This document shows, one piece after another, positions 18,085-27,843 of a stretch of 64,000 nucleotides of DNA. The notes under the pieces are model-generated. The model did not search any database and was not told the origin of the DNA. It worked only from the letters and a program-made list of their open reading frames with translations. Origin of the DNA: an uncultured Pedobacter sp. (GTDB lineage Bacteria; Bacteroidota; Bacteroidia; Sphingobacteriales; Sphingobacteriaceae). The translations under genes were made by a program, and so were the position numbers. Location of the stretch: positions 1-64,000 of the forward strand of contig NZ_CAJYOJ010000044.1 in assembly GCF_913776295.1 (NCBI RefSeq). Reading direction: 5' to 3'. Every line of letters starts with the position of its first letter. Positions within the stretch are counted from its first letter, which is position 1.

Positions 18085-18891
18085 GGGTATATAAATTTTC
18101 CGCGAAAGTAATAAAACTAATTGGAATAAGCAGGGATTCTGATGTATACAAAACTTCTTCATATCGATCCTCGGCAAAAAAATTAAGTGGTTCGTGCAGG
18201 CACGAACCACGGCAGATAAAAATAACAAGTACTATCCGGTCTCAGCGTCCACTATCTAGTCTTAGCGAGACGCTAAGACGCTCTGTAAGATTGAATAGGA
18301 TTTAATATTTAAACGATAATTTGGAAAGCACGTTCCTGTTTTTTATAGGTTTGGGTTGGCCCTGCTCTTCACTTTACTCGTTGCACTCGTGTCCGTTTCG
18401 ATCAGGTTTATTCATTTAGGCCGGTGCTACTATTTGCGGTTGAATAGCAAGGTGTCCTATCTGGTTTTAGCGTCTCGCTAAGACGCTCTGTAAGATTGAA
18501 TAGGATTTAATATTTAAACGATAATTTGGAAAGCAGGTTCCTGGTTTCTATAGGTTTTGGGTTGGCCCTGCTCTCCACTTTACTCGTTGCACTCGTGTCC
18601 GTTTTGATCAGGTTTAGCTGGTGAGGACCGTTCAGCTATTTATAGTTTTATAGCAAGGTGCGTTAATGTTTAAATTTTCCGTGTGTTCTGGGCTTCCGTG
18701 GCAAAAATAAATGGTTTTTGAAGATACGAACCATTGGTTATATATTTGATAATGAGGTTAAAAAGAGGAAATCGTTAAGCTGTCAGGCACGCGTTTTAAA
18801 CGCGCGCCAGCAGTTTTTATCAGAGCATAATGGTTCGTGGAGACATTAACCACGGCGAACAATAGCGCTATATTAAGAATAACTATACCGT
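18085..18891. repeat. Second dispersed-repeat block
   Basis: No gene. Two ~205-bp tandem units each begin with an AGCGTCTCGCTAAGACGCT-type palindrome (about 18259 and 18466) and contain the same GCCCTGCTC...GATCAGGTTTA core as the 16.4-17.3 kb array (about 18358 and 18564). GGTTCGTG/CACGAACC hairpins lie at 18188-18210, 18712-18735 and 18831-18854, and a CACGCG...CGCGCC palindrome at 18788-18808. Confidence 0.85.
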
Positions 18892-19803
18892 TTATTTAAC
18901 CGGCAAATGTATTTCTGCCAGCATACATCTTGCGCTGCCACCGCCATTTTTTTCAATGGTGTAAAGTGGAGCATAAATGATGCGGCTGTATTGTTCCAGC
19001 GCCTTAACTTGTTCAGGGTCTAAGGATAAATAAGCCTGCTCAGACATTACCAGCAAGCTTTCGCCGCTCGTATTGGAAACCTGTAACATATTCCCCGCAA
19101 ATTTATTCATCTGCGCTAAACTGATTTCGATAATTTCCTTACCGCTACCTTTTAAACTGATGCCCACCTGCAGACGTTCTTCAGCATTGCGGATCGAATC
19201 AAGGCAAATTACGGCAAAACGATCGCCGATACACATCATCACGTTGGTGTGGTAAATCGGGAAGTTATCGCTATCTACTGCCTGGAAAACAACAGATTCA
19301 TACCCGGTAAGCATGCAAAAGTTGTTTAAAACCTCTTCATCTGTACGTACACTTAAGCAGGCATAGGCAATTTTATGGGTTCGATCCAGTACCATACTAC
19401 CGGTACCTTCTAAAAAAGCATGCTGCATTTCATAAAAACTCAGGTCGCTAATATGGTTTACTTCAAAGCGTTTTTTCAGATCTTCGAGTATTTCCTTCCT
19501 GCGCTCTAAACGGCGGTTTTCAGAAAACATAGGGTAGAGGTAAACCGAACCATCTTCGTGAAAAGATACCCAGTTGTTCGGAAAAATTGAGTCGGGGGTT
19601 TCTGGTTGCAGGCTATCATCAACTACCGTAACATCAACCTCGTTTTGTCTCAGCAGTTCAACAAAACCATCAAACTCTTTTAAGGCCTGCGCCTGTACGT
19701 CCTGGGTTTCGGATGCAACCTGAAATTTGTTGTTCGCCGCGGTTTGCTCGTTATACTTAAAATCGACCGGGCGGATCATGAGGATATGGCTGGTAGTCTG
19801 CAT
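18892..19803 (-). CDS. ctlX: Citrulline-utilisation hydrolase / dimethylargininase-like amidinohydrolase (CtlX type)
   Basis: A 303-residue pentein-fold enzyme. Motifs include FPNNWVSFHEDG near residue 75, the acidic FLEGTGSMVLDR near 130, catalytic His in FPIYHTNVMMCIG, and the C-terminal nucleophile in GGGSARCMLAEIHLP. Family members hydrolyse citrulline, arginine or methylated arginines. It lies 119 bp downstream of an arginine deiminase-family gene on the same strand, which suggests successive steps of arginine breakdown. Assignment to CtlX rather than to DDAH is by overall motif pattern. Confidence 0.8.
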   Translation of the reverse strand: MQTTSHILMIRPVDFKYNEQTAANNKFQVASETQDVQAQALKEFDGFVELLRQNEVDVTVVDDSLQPETPDSIFPNNWVSFHEDGSVYLYPMFSENRRLERRKEILEDLKKRFEVNHISDLSFYEMQHAFLEGTGSMVLDRTHKIAYACLSVRTDEEVLNNFCMLTGYESVVFQAVDSDNFPIYHTNVMMCIGDRFAVICLDSIRNAEERLQVGISLKGSGKEIIEISLAQMNKFAGNMLQVSNTSGESLLVMSEQAYLSLDPEQVKALEQYSRIIYAPLYTIEKNGGGSARCMLAEIHLPVK

Positions 19804-19814
19804 AATGGTAAAAG

Positions 19815-19922
19815 ATAAAAGGCGTAAGGTTTAAGGTATAGGGTGAAAAGTATAGGTTGCAGGGGTTAAGGTAAAGGGTTTAGGCATATAAACCTTACAC
19901 CTTTTACCTCACGCCTTTCACC
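19815..19922. repeat. Inverted low-complexity array between ctlX and the deiminase gene
   Basis: Degenerate GGTATAGGGT/AAGGTAAAGG words on the left are roughly complementary to ACCTTACACC/TTTTACCTCACGCC on the right. The stretch could fold into a long imperfect hairpin after the deiminase stop codon. Confidence 0.5.
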
Positions 19923-21368
19923 TCAGATATCGTCTCTTAAAATAGGTAAACTCATGCAATGGAAACCACCACGGGCACGCGAAAGTTCTGCTGATGGCAT
20001 TAAAATCAATGTATCGGTTATGGTTTCTGCATTTACCCTGCCACTTTCAAGATCCTGGATTAAATCTTTCACATCAACCACATCAAAACCGGCAGCTTTA
20101 AAGGCTTCAACGGTTTTATCATTTCGATCATAACCTAACACTACACCTTCTTTAATGGCTAACAAGTTACACGAATCAGTCCATTGTTCTCTCGAATCGT
20201 AAGGGAAAGTATTGTTTCCGCTATATATAATTTTAGTAGGTTCAGTACTTTTTAAATCATGCTGACTGATATCGTTCAGCAAAGCTTCCACGTGCTCAAA
20301 ATGCTTCGGTTCCTGCGGGTTTGCTTTGGTAAACTGAATGGCTGTGGTCGCTTCGAGCTTCTCGGGTTCCTTTAAGAAGTTGATCGGCTCATAAGGATTG
20401 TATTTCGGTGAATGCGCAATTGAGTTTAAAATGACCCAGGTATTGCGTTTTACCTGTGTGAAAACGGTATCAAGGTGCATATAATCTCGCTTGCTCGGTA
20501 TTTTTACCACGGTCACTTTTTCGACCACATTTTGCTCGAATAATAGTTTAATGGCTTCGTTGGCACCATGTTCTGATGTCCGTTCGCTACAACCGATTAA
20601 TACATGATTGGGACTTACCATCATTACATCTCCACCTTCCAATGTGGTGCTGAAAGCAGGCTCATCTCCAGGGCGTAAAAAATGCATGGTCACATCCGGA
20701 ATCTCGAGGATGTTGTTGCGGTAGTTTTCAAATAAAGGGTGGTTGAAAAAAATATAACGCATTAAAAGCGTTTCGCGTACGCGGGCTTTTTTGGCCGGTT
20801 TATTTAACAGAATGTGGTTGTTGATGGTGGTTCCCACATCCCGGGTAAAAATCAGGTTGGGAATTGGCGCAAAAATCATGGTATCATCTGCCAGCGTTCC
20901 CGAAATAAAAATCTCTGCAAGTTCTTTAGCCGGCGTTTTGGTCAGTGCAATTTGCACTTTATAGGTACAGCCTTCAATAGCACAAACTGCAGCTACCAGT
21001 TTCTTCCGGATGGATTCATCTTCCAGCATTTCACTCAGTAAATTCTGTATTTCAATTACTGCTGTCGAGTTGTGAAACTCAGGATGATTGGGCTTATAGA
21101 AATTTCGGTTGGCCGCTTCAGAATCAATTTCGGCCAGTTTGCCTTTTATCTTATCCGGATCTAAAAAATACATCAATAATTTGATGTAATAATCGTACTC
21201 CCCCTTACGGATGGTATCTAAATGTACAATATCTTCAAAAAGCCAGTCTTGTGCTTTCGAAGGTACCACTTTGCCCAAACCACTATCCGGGCTATGAATT
21301 AACAATTTACGCAACCTGCCGATTTCGGTGTTTACATTCACTTTAAAGTTTAAATTCTGCTCGCTCAT
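19923..21368 (-). CDS. Arginine deiminase-family amidinohydrolase
   Basis: A 481-residue protein. It shows the deiminase motifs EGGDVMMVSPNHVLIG, GCSERTSEHGA and the catalytic His in YMHLDTVFTQV, with the nucleophilic Cys in RARGGFHCMSLP at the extreme C-terminus. It would convert arginine to citrulline and ammonia. It is longer than classical ArcA (~410), mainly through an N-terminal alpha-helical domain (~60-140) and a loop near 300-340. No ornithine carbamoyltransferase or carbamate kinase lies beside it, so this is not a classical arc operon. The gene is divergent from argS. Confidence 0.88.
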   Translation of the reverse strand: MSEQNLNFKVNVNTEIGRLRKLLIHSPDSGLGKVVPSKAQDWLFEDIVHLDTIRKGEYDYYIKLLMYFLDPDKIKGKLAEIDSEAANRNFYKPNHPEFHNSTAVIEIQNLLSEMLEDESIRKKLVAAVCAIEGCTYKVQIALTKTPAKELAEIFISGTLADDTMIFAPIPNLIFTRDVGTTINNHILLNKPAKKARVRETLLMRYIFFNHPLFENYRNNILEIPDVTMHFLRPGDEPAFSTTLEGGDVMMVSPNHVLIGCSERTSEHGANEAIKLLFEQNVVEKVTVVKIPSKRDYMHLDTVFTQVKRNTWVILNSIAHSPKYNPYEPINFLKEPEKLEATTAIQFTKANPQEPKHFEHVEALLNDISQHDLKSTEPTKIIYSGNNTFPYDSREQWTDSCNLLAIKEGVVLGYDRNDKTVEAFKAAGFDVVDVKDLIQDLESGRVNAETITDTLILMPSAELSRARGGFHCMSLPILRDDI

Positions 21369-21385
21369 AAATAAATTAATTGTTA

Positions 21386-21393
21386 CAAATCTA
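21386..21393 (-). promoter_or_regulatory. Probable -7 box of the deiminase gene
   Basis: TAGATTTG on the minus strand, an exact TAnnTTTG match 17 bases before the start codon. The -33 element is weak. Confidence 0.45.
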
Positions 21394-21661
21394 TTAGAAT
21401 TTTTTAAAAGTCAGAGGTCGGAAAGTTTGGAGGTCTGAAGAATTGCCAGGCCACTGAACTAGATCCGTGGCTTTATTGCACAGCCAAAACATCTTAAACC
21501 TTATTGCAGCGACAGCTCCCGATTCCTTCAATCGGGACTATAGCGGAAAGAAGGACCATCAGTACCGACATGCACTACAGCACCTTTCCAAACGTGTAGA
21601 AGCTCAAAAACCTTCCCGCTTAAACCTTTCACCTTCCGCCTTTTTTACCTATTTTTACGCC

Positions 21662-23434
21662 ATGAATTTTATTATTACCGAGACGCAGAAAGCTATTTTG
21701 GAGCTTTATAAAGAAGAAATAGCCGAAAGTGTAATCAATATACAGGAAACCCGTAAAGAATTTGAAGGTCAGGTTACTATTGTAGTTTTTCCCATCACTA
21801 AAATCTCTAAAAAATCGCCTGAACAAACGGCTACCGAAATTGGCGAATACCTGGTTGCCCATTTAGAAGATATTACTAAATTTAATGTTGTTAAAGGCTT
21901 TTTGAACCTTAGTATTGCTGAAAGTTATTTCTTAAAGCAATTTAACGAAGAAGTTTTAGCGACTGATTTTGGTGTTTTCCCATCAAACGGGAAAAAGGTC
22001 ATGGTAGAATATTCATCGCCGAATACCAACAAACCGCTTCATTTGGGGCACGTACGCAATAATTTATTGGGTTATTCGGTTTCTGAATTGCTTAAAGCTT
22101 ATGGCTACGATGTGGTAAAAGTGAATCTGGTAAACGACCGTGGTATTCACATCTGTAAATCGATGCTGGCCTGGCAAAAATGGGGTAATAATGAAACGCC
22201 GGAAAGTACAGGTGAAAAGGGCGACCATTTGGTTGGAAAATATTACGTGATATTTGATCGGGAATATAAAAAAGAAATTGAAGCTTTAAAGGCAGCAGGA
22301 CAAACGGAAGATGAAGCCAAGAAAAATGCTCCATTAATCAAAGAAGCGCAACAAATGCTTTTAAAGTGGGAGCAGGGCGATGAAGAGGTGGTTTCGCTTT
22401 GGAAAAAGATGAACGAATGGGTATATGCAGGTTTCAATATTACCTATAAAAACCTGGGTGTAGATTTTGATAAGTTTTATTACGAAAGCAATACCTATCT
22501 ATTAGGAAAAGGCACGGTTGATGAAGGTTTGGCCAAAGGTGTTTTCTTTAAAAAGGAAGATGGTTCTGTATGGATTGATTTAACTGAAGATGGTTTAGAC
22601 CAGAAACTGGTACTGCGCGCCGATGGTACTTCGGTTTACATTACACAGGATTTGGGTACTGCCGAAATGAAACACGACGATTTCAACATGGATGAGTCGA
22701 TTTACGTGGTCGGTAACGAGCAGGATTACCATTTTAAGGTTTTGTTTCTCATTTTAGAGAAACTGGGCAAAAGCTGGGCGAAAGGTTTATACCACCTATC
22801 ATACGGCATGGTTGATTTGCCTAACGGAAAGATGAAAAGCCGTGAAGGAACCGTGGTAGATGCCGATGAGCTGATTGAAAGCATGATCAGCACTGCACGC
22901 GAGAAAACGGAAGAATTGGGTAAAACCAACGATTTTCCTCAGGAAGATAAAGAAGAGCTGTATAAAAACATTGGCTTGGGTGCTTTAAAATATTTCTTAT
23001 TAAAGGTAGAACCTAAAAAACGTTTGTTGTTTAACCCTGCAGAGAGTATCGATTTTCAAGGAAATACCGGACCGTTTATTCAGTATACGCACGCCAGGAT
23101 TAAATCATTGTTAAGTAAATCTGATTACAAGTTTGGCGTTGGGAGTTTGGCGTTTGGCGGGATAAGCGATGTAGAACTGGAAATGATCCTGCAATTGGCC
23201 AGATACCCTGCAGAGATAGAAATTGCGGCCAAGGCTTTTAGTCCGGCGAGTTTAGCCAACTATTTATACGAACTGGCCAAGCTGTTCAATAAGTTTTACC
23301 ATGAGGTTCCTCCAATAGTAAAAACAGAAGATGGGGAGGTAAAACAATTCCGCCTAAACCTTTGCAAAAAAACGGCCGATATTATTTATGCCGGCATGCT
23401 CATTCTGGGTATTACTTCTCCGGAAAGAATGTAA
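21662..23434 (+). CDS. argS: Arginine--tRNA ligase
   Basis: A 590-residue class I synthetase when started at MNFIITETQKA (21662). An in-frame extension to 21467 would add a low-quality leader. It has an N-terminal Add1 domain (1-90), the HIGH-type motif HLGHVRNN (near 125), KMKSREGT as the KMSKS counterpart, and a C-terminal anticodon-binding helical domain. It charges tRNA-Arg. It is divergent from the arginine deiminase-family gene, so arginine use for translation and arginine breakdown flank one control region. Confidence 0.97.
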   Translation: MNFIITETQKAILELYKEEIAESVINIQETRKEFEGQVTIVVFPITKISKKSPEQTATEIGEYLVAHLEDITKFNVVKGFLNLSIAESYFLKQFNEEVLATDFGVFPSNGKKVMVEYSSPNTNKPLHLGHVRNNLLGYSVSELLKAYGYDVVKVNLVNDRGIHICKSMLAWQKWGNNETPESTGEKGDHLVGKYYVIFDREYKKEIEALKAAGQTEDEAKKNAPLIKEAQQMLLKWEQGDEEVVSLWKKMNEWVYAGFNITYKNLGVDFDKFYYESNTYLLGKGTVDEGLAKGVFFKKEDGSVWIDLTEDGLDQKLVLRADGTSVYITQDLGTAEMKHDDFNMDESIYVVGNEQDYHFKVLFLILEKLGKSWAKGLYHLSYGMVDLPNGKMKSREGTVVDADELIESMISTAREKTEELGKTNDFPQEDKEELYKNIGLGALKYFLLKVEPKKRLLFNPAESIDFQGNTGPFIQYTHARIKSLLSKSDYKFGVGSLAFGGISDVELEMILQLARYPAEIEIAAKAFSPASLANYLYELAKLFNKFYHEVPPIVKTEDGEVKQFRLNLCKKTADIIYAGMLILGITSPERM

Positions 23435-23521
23435 ATGTAAAGAAAGCCGTAAAATGGAAGATTTGAAATTGAAAATGTGAGATGGAAGAGGTAAGGTGGC
23501 TGATCTGTTGACAAGTGTAGA

Positions 23522-24286
23522 ATGGCAACAGAACTGATTTTACTTTGTTTGGTGGCTTTTGCTGCCGGATTTATAGATGCAATTGTAGGTGGCGGTGGTT
23601 TATTGCAAACCCCAGCCATTTTACTCATTTTACCTCATTACCCCGTTGCCACACTTTTAGGAACAACCAAAATACCATCGGTTGCGGGAACAAGTTTAGC
23701 TGCATTTAAATATTCCCAACGAGTTAAATTTAATTTCAAAGTGCTTATTGCCTGTGCCAGCACGGCATTTGTTTCCGCTTTTCTGGGCGCTTTTCTGGTG
23801 AGCAGAATCGATAATTCGGTAATTAAGCCCATTATCCTGGTGGTATTGGTTTTTGTAGCCATTTACACTTATTTTAATAAACAATTCGGGATCCATCAGG
23901 AAAAGCATCATTCTATTCAAAAGCAAGTCTTAATGTCGGCTGTTTTTGGTTTGGTTATCGGATTTTATGATGGTTTGATTGGCCCCGGCACGGGAGCTTT
24001 TCTCATATTGATTTTCGTTGCCGTGATCGGCTTCGATTTTATTGGTGCGAGTGCGCATGCCAAAATCGTGAACATGGCAACCAATTTGGCGGCAATTCTT
24101 TACTTCAGTTCAACCGGGCATATCTTATTTCAATATGCCATACCCATGGCCGTTTTTAATCTCTGTGGTTCTTTTTTTGGCACCAAACTGGCCTTATTAA
24201 AGGGAAACAAATTTGTGAGGATATTTTTCCTTGTTGTGGTGTTTGGTACGATTTTGAGATTTGCTTATGATGTATTATTAAAGTAA
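23522..24286 (+). CDS. TSUP (TauE/SafE) family membrane permease
   Basis: A 254-residue integral membrane protein with about eight hydrophobic segments. It has the duplicated family motif, GFIDAIVGGGGLLQTPAIL in the first half and GFYDGLIGPGTGAFLI in the second. The family exports or imports small organic or sulfur anions; the substrate cannot be read. It lies 87 bp after argS, behind a GGAAGATG-type low-complexity spacer. Confidence 0.93.
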   Translation: MATELILLCLVAFAAGFIDAIVGGGGLLQTPAILLILPHYPVATLLGTTKIPSVAGTSLAAFKYSQRVKFNFKVLIACASTAFVSAFLGAFLVSRIDNSVIKPIILVVLVFVAIYTYFNKQFGIHQEKHHSIQKQVLMSAVFGLVIGFYDGLIGPGTGAFLILIFVAVIGFDFIGASAHAKIVNMATNLAAILYFSSTGHILFQYAIPMAVFNLCGSFFGTKLALLKGNKFVRIFFLVVVFGTILRFAYDVLLK

Positions 24287-24297
24287 GATAATCTTAT

Positions 24298-24305
24298 TAG
24301 ATTTG
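24298..24305 (+). promoter_or_regulatory. Possible -7 box of the SprB-repeat adhesin
   Basis: TAGATTTG, an exact TAnnTTTG match ending 7 bases before the ATG at 24313, which implies a very short leader. No convincing -33 element is visible. Confidence 0.4.
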
Positions 24306-24312
24306 TTAATCC

Positions 24313-27300
24313 ATGATCAGATTAACGTTTAAATTTATTCTCGCTTCGTTTTTAGTTACGCTTTTTACTTCGTTAGCGGCACGTGCAGAAGTTTTTTTGG
24401 TGACTTCAAATGCAGATGCCGGTTCAGGAACTTTAAGAGAGGCCTTAGTTAAAGCAGCGGCAAACGGTATTGTCGATAAAGACTTTATTCATTTCAACCT
24501 GGCTGATCAAAGTGAAAGCGGGAGAACCATCACTTTGTTAAGCCAATTGCCAGATGTCTCTTCAAATCTGGATATTGATGGATCGACACAATCAGGAAGT
24601 GTTTTTGGTGTAAGTACAGCTAAAGTGCAAATAAAAATGTCATTTTCTTATTTGACCACTTATTACGGATTAACCTTGATCAATGTTAATGATGTAGGTA
24701 TTTATGGCATTTACATCATAAATTTACTGCCAACCACCGCGCCGGGTAGATGGGAGCAACGGCAAGGAATATGTTTGCGGCAGGCAAAAAATATAAAAAT
24801 TGGCGCGGCTGGAAAAGGAAATGTGATTTGTGGCTTTACACATGAATTGGGGGTTAATGTGCATTTAAATGGTGGACAAATTCAGTATTATTCTGAAAAT
24901 TTAACAGTGCAGGCCAATATTATTGGTTTTGAATCTGATGGGGTAACATTGCCCATGTCTTTTTCTGGAGCTCAGTCCATGTATTACATATATGGACTGG
25001 TAGATATTGGCGGAGCTAGTCCTGCAGAGGGAAATGTATTTGCAAAAGGTATCAATTTCTCGCAGAGTAATTACAGTTCTAATAATGATCCATTATATTC
25101 TACCCCGGCAACGATAAAGATTAGAAATAATAAAATTGGTACAAATTTTACCGGAGATATTGCAACACCATTGTCATCAGGTTTTAGCGTGGTAACAGTT
25201 AGCCCTAATGGTAAAAATACAATCGATATAGAAGATAATGTCATTTCAAGCGAAGGATATGCAATCAACCTCTTAAATAATGGAATGCCTGTAAATATCA
25301 AAAGAAATTTTATTGGTATTGACAAGAGCTTAACTAAACGATTGCGAGCTTCAACAGGTGTTTTTGTTTACTATTCGGATGGTGTAGTTATTGGCGGGCA
25401 AGACCCTGCAGACGCAAACTACATCGGCTATTGTAAGCCGGTAAATGTTTGGCCATTTTCTACTGTTTCAGTGAATAAGAATAGCTTTTTCTGTACAGTT
25501 GGTGCATATCCAATGATATTTACCAACAACACTCGTACGGTTCCAGTGGTAAATATTAACAATTTCACCGCAAATGCTGTTTCTGGCACAGCCACACCAA
25601 ACTCAGCCATAGAACTTTTTTACAGCGACCTGTGCGGAACATGTTCTCCCGAAACCTATTTTGCCAGTACCACAGCTGATGCCAATGGCAACTGGAGCTA
25701 TAGTGGTAACATTTCAAGATCTGTAATTGCTTCTGCAACGTTAAATGGCTCCACATCAGAATTTACCCGAACAAGAGTGGATGTCGCAGGCATTAAGATT
25801 ATTAATACCTGTTCTAATAAAGGTTCTATTACAGGGGTTTTGCCTTTAAGCGCTGCTCATATAGAGTGGTTAGATGTTAATGGCAATGTAGTGGGCAGGG
25901 AAAAAGACCTTGTAAATGTGCCAGCCGGTACTTATCGGTTAAAAGCAAGTAACGGAGATTGTAGTGAGTTAACGCCATGGTTTGAAATTAAAAAAGGATT
26001 GATCATCAATTCTGCAAATGTTCAGATCATAAATCCTGCATGTGGCACTGGCGGCAGGATTAGTGGATTACAGGTGGTCAATAATACTTCATCAACCGCA
26101 GTTTACAGTTGGAAAAATGAATTGGGTTCTGAAGTAGCTGCAACATTAAATTTAACCAATGTTATACCGGGTAGATATACTTTAACCATTTCTGCAGCCG
26201 ATAATAGTTGTACAGAAACTTATGGACCGATCACATTAACAACCATTTCCGGACCCAACGTTAGCCTGCTTTCCTTATCCATAACGGCGGCTAATTGCGG
26301 TACAAATTCTGGTCGTATTACCGGAGTTGTAGCAACCGGCAATGGCGCTTTATCCTATAAATGGAAAAATGGCAACAACTTGCAGGTGGCAAACATTAAG
26401 GATCTGGTTAATCAGCCACCCGGAAATTATACTTTAGAAGTGACAGATCAATCTGGCTGCGGACCGGTGATTACACCGGTTATTACCATTCCGGATGCCA
26501 ATGCCATTACCATCGATGATAGCCAGAAACAAATTCTCAATCCTACATGTGTGGGTAACAATGGAAGTATAAAAGGTTTGTTAATTACTGGAGCTAGTTC
26601 GTATGTATGGAAGAATGGTGATGGCCAAATCGTTGGTCATCAGCTAAATTTAGAGGGAATGTCTTCCGGAAGTTACCAGTTAACAGCTGCAAATCAATCC
26701 TGTACTAAAACATATGATCTCACCCTGGTTGCACAGCCAAATTTAATTGATATCAGGGGTGGTATCACCAAAATGATTACCGATGCTTCTTGCGGATTAA
26801 ACAATGGGAAAATTACTGTTACCATGACAAATGCAATTCATCCGCCGATAAGTTATAGATGGGAAGACGAATCAGGTAGAACGCTTGGTGGAAATACCGC
26901 AGTACTGGAAAACTTAGATGCGGGCAATTATAAAGTTTACGGAATAGATGATAACGGTTGCGAAAAATACCTGATTAGTTACAGGGTTAACAGGCAGGCT
27001 GAACTTGCTTTTTTAAATAGCAATGTCCATATCGCACAAGATCAGTGTAATCAAAAACAAGGAAGTATTACCGGAATCAAGATTACTGGTGGCCTTGCGC
27101 CTTTTAACTATAAATGGACCAATAGTGCAGGTGTACAGGTTGGCAATAGTTTAGATATAAATGATTTATCCAAAGGTAATTATAAACTGGAAGTTACTGA
27201 TGCTATAAATTGCCAGCCATTGATTTCGGAATTTGTGGTTGATAACCTGACCAGTCAAATTGAAGTACCGGCAGTGACGCCCGTACAACTTTGCTCGCCG

Positions 27301-27771
27301 GGCGAAGCCATACTTCGGATAAATGGATTAACATCAGCCACCAGCTATGCCCTTTACGAAACTAAGGAGGCCTTATTCCCTGTTGACGTTTCTGTTAATG
27401 GCATTTTTAAAGTGGATGCCAGGAGCAATAAAAGTTACTTTGTTACTCAGCGTATTGGTGATTGCGAAAGCGTTAAAACAGAAGCTAAAATTACAGTAGG
27501 TTTATCAGGATTAACGGTAGCAAACTCGTTTACACCCAATAACGATGGTACTAATGATATTTGGAATTTAACGGGTATTGAAAATTATCCAAAGGCAAAC
27601 ATTCAGATTTTTAACAGAGCAGGAAATAAGGTCTATGAATCGGTTGGATATAAGATGCCGTTTGATGGAACCAGTAAGGGGACCAGACTGCCTACCGGTG
27701 TATATTATTATGTTATAAAGTTAGGTCAGGAATGTGAAATGGTTAGGGGTTCGTTAACGATATTATACTAA
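24313..27771 (+). CDS. Secreted beta-helix / SprB-repeat protein with T9SS type-B C-terminal domain (adhesin C)
   Basis: A 1152-residue exported protein. It has a signal peptide at 1-25 (ending LAARA) and a right-handed beta-helix-like region at ~30-400 (EVFLVTSNADAGSGTLREAL start, repeated N-x-I-G turns). A short Ig-like segment follows, then six SprB-like repeats of 70-95 residues (~490-1040). Each repeat opens with a Cys near a GSITG/GRISG motif and closes with a Cys after GNYTLEVTD-type strands. The last ~90 residues are the gliding-motility-associated type-B domain (NSFTPNNDGTNDIWN ... VYYYVIKLG ... RGSLTILY). It should be exported by the type IX system and be surface-attached. No PorP/SprF gene is adjacent. 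Confidence 0.88.
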   Translation: MIRLTFKFILASFLVTLFTSLAARAEVFLVTSNADAGSGTLREALVKAAANGIVDKDFIHFNLADQSESGRTITLLSQLPDVSSNLDIDGSTQSGSVFGVSTAKVQIKMSFSYLTTYYGLTLINVNDVGIYGIYIINLLPTTAPGRWEQRQGICLRQAKNIKIGAAGKGNVICGFTHELGVNVHLNGGQIQYYSENLTVQANIIGFESDGVTLPMSFSGAQSMYYIYGLVDIGGASPAEGNVFAKGINFSQSNYSSNNDPLYSTPATIKIRNNKIGTNFTGDIATPLSSGFSVVTVSPNGKNTIDIEDNVISSEGYAINLLNNGMPVNIKRNFIGIDKSLTKRLRASTGVFVYYSDGVVIGGQDPADANYIGYCKPVNVWPFSTVSVNKNSFFCTVGAYPMIFTNNTRTVPVVNINNFTANAVSGTATPNSAIELFYSDLCGTCSPETYFASTTADANGNWSYSGNISRSVIASATLNGSTSEFTRTRVDVAGIKIINTCSNKGSITGVLPLSAAHIEWLDVNGNVVGREKDLVNVPAGTYRLKASNGDCSELTPWFEIKKGLIINSANVQIINPACGTGGRISGLQVVNNTSSTAVYSWKNELGSEVAATLNLTNVIPGRYTLTISAADNSCTETYGPITLTTISGPNVSLLSLSITAANCGTNSGRITGVVATGNGALSYKWKNGNNLQVANIKDLVNQPPGNYTLEVTDQSGCGPVITPVITIPDANAITIDDSQKQILNPTCVGNNGSIKGLLITGASSYVWKNGDGQIVGHQLNLEGMSSGSYQLTAANQSCTKTYDLTLVAQPNLIDIRGGITKMITDASCGLNNGKITVTMTNAIHPPISYRWEDESGRTLGGNTAVLENLDAGNYKVYGIDDNGCEKYLISYRVNRQAELAFLNSNVHIAQDQCNQKQGSITGIKITGGLAPFNYKWTNSAGVQVGNSLDINDLSKGNYKLEVTDAINCQPLISEFVVDNLTSQIEVPAVTPVQLCSPGEAILRINGLTSATSYALYETKEALFPVDVSVNGIFKVDARSNKSYFVTQRIGDCESVKTEAKITVGLSGLTVANSFTPNNDGTNDIWNLTGIENYPKANIQIFNRAGNKVYESVGYKMPFDGTSKGTRLPTGVYYYVIKLGQECEMVRGSLTILY

Positions 27772-27843
27772 TGTTGGCTATTGTGAGGAAACGGGCAAGC
27801 AAAAATAACCGGTATGGGTTGGGAAATAAATAATGCATTTCTG

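Noticed and set aside
16356..18860. Insertion sequences or integron-like array
   Set aside because: No transposase or integrase frame and no consistent terminal repeats; units are short non-coding repeats.
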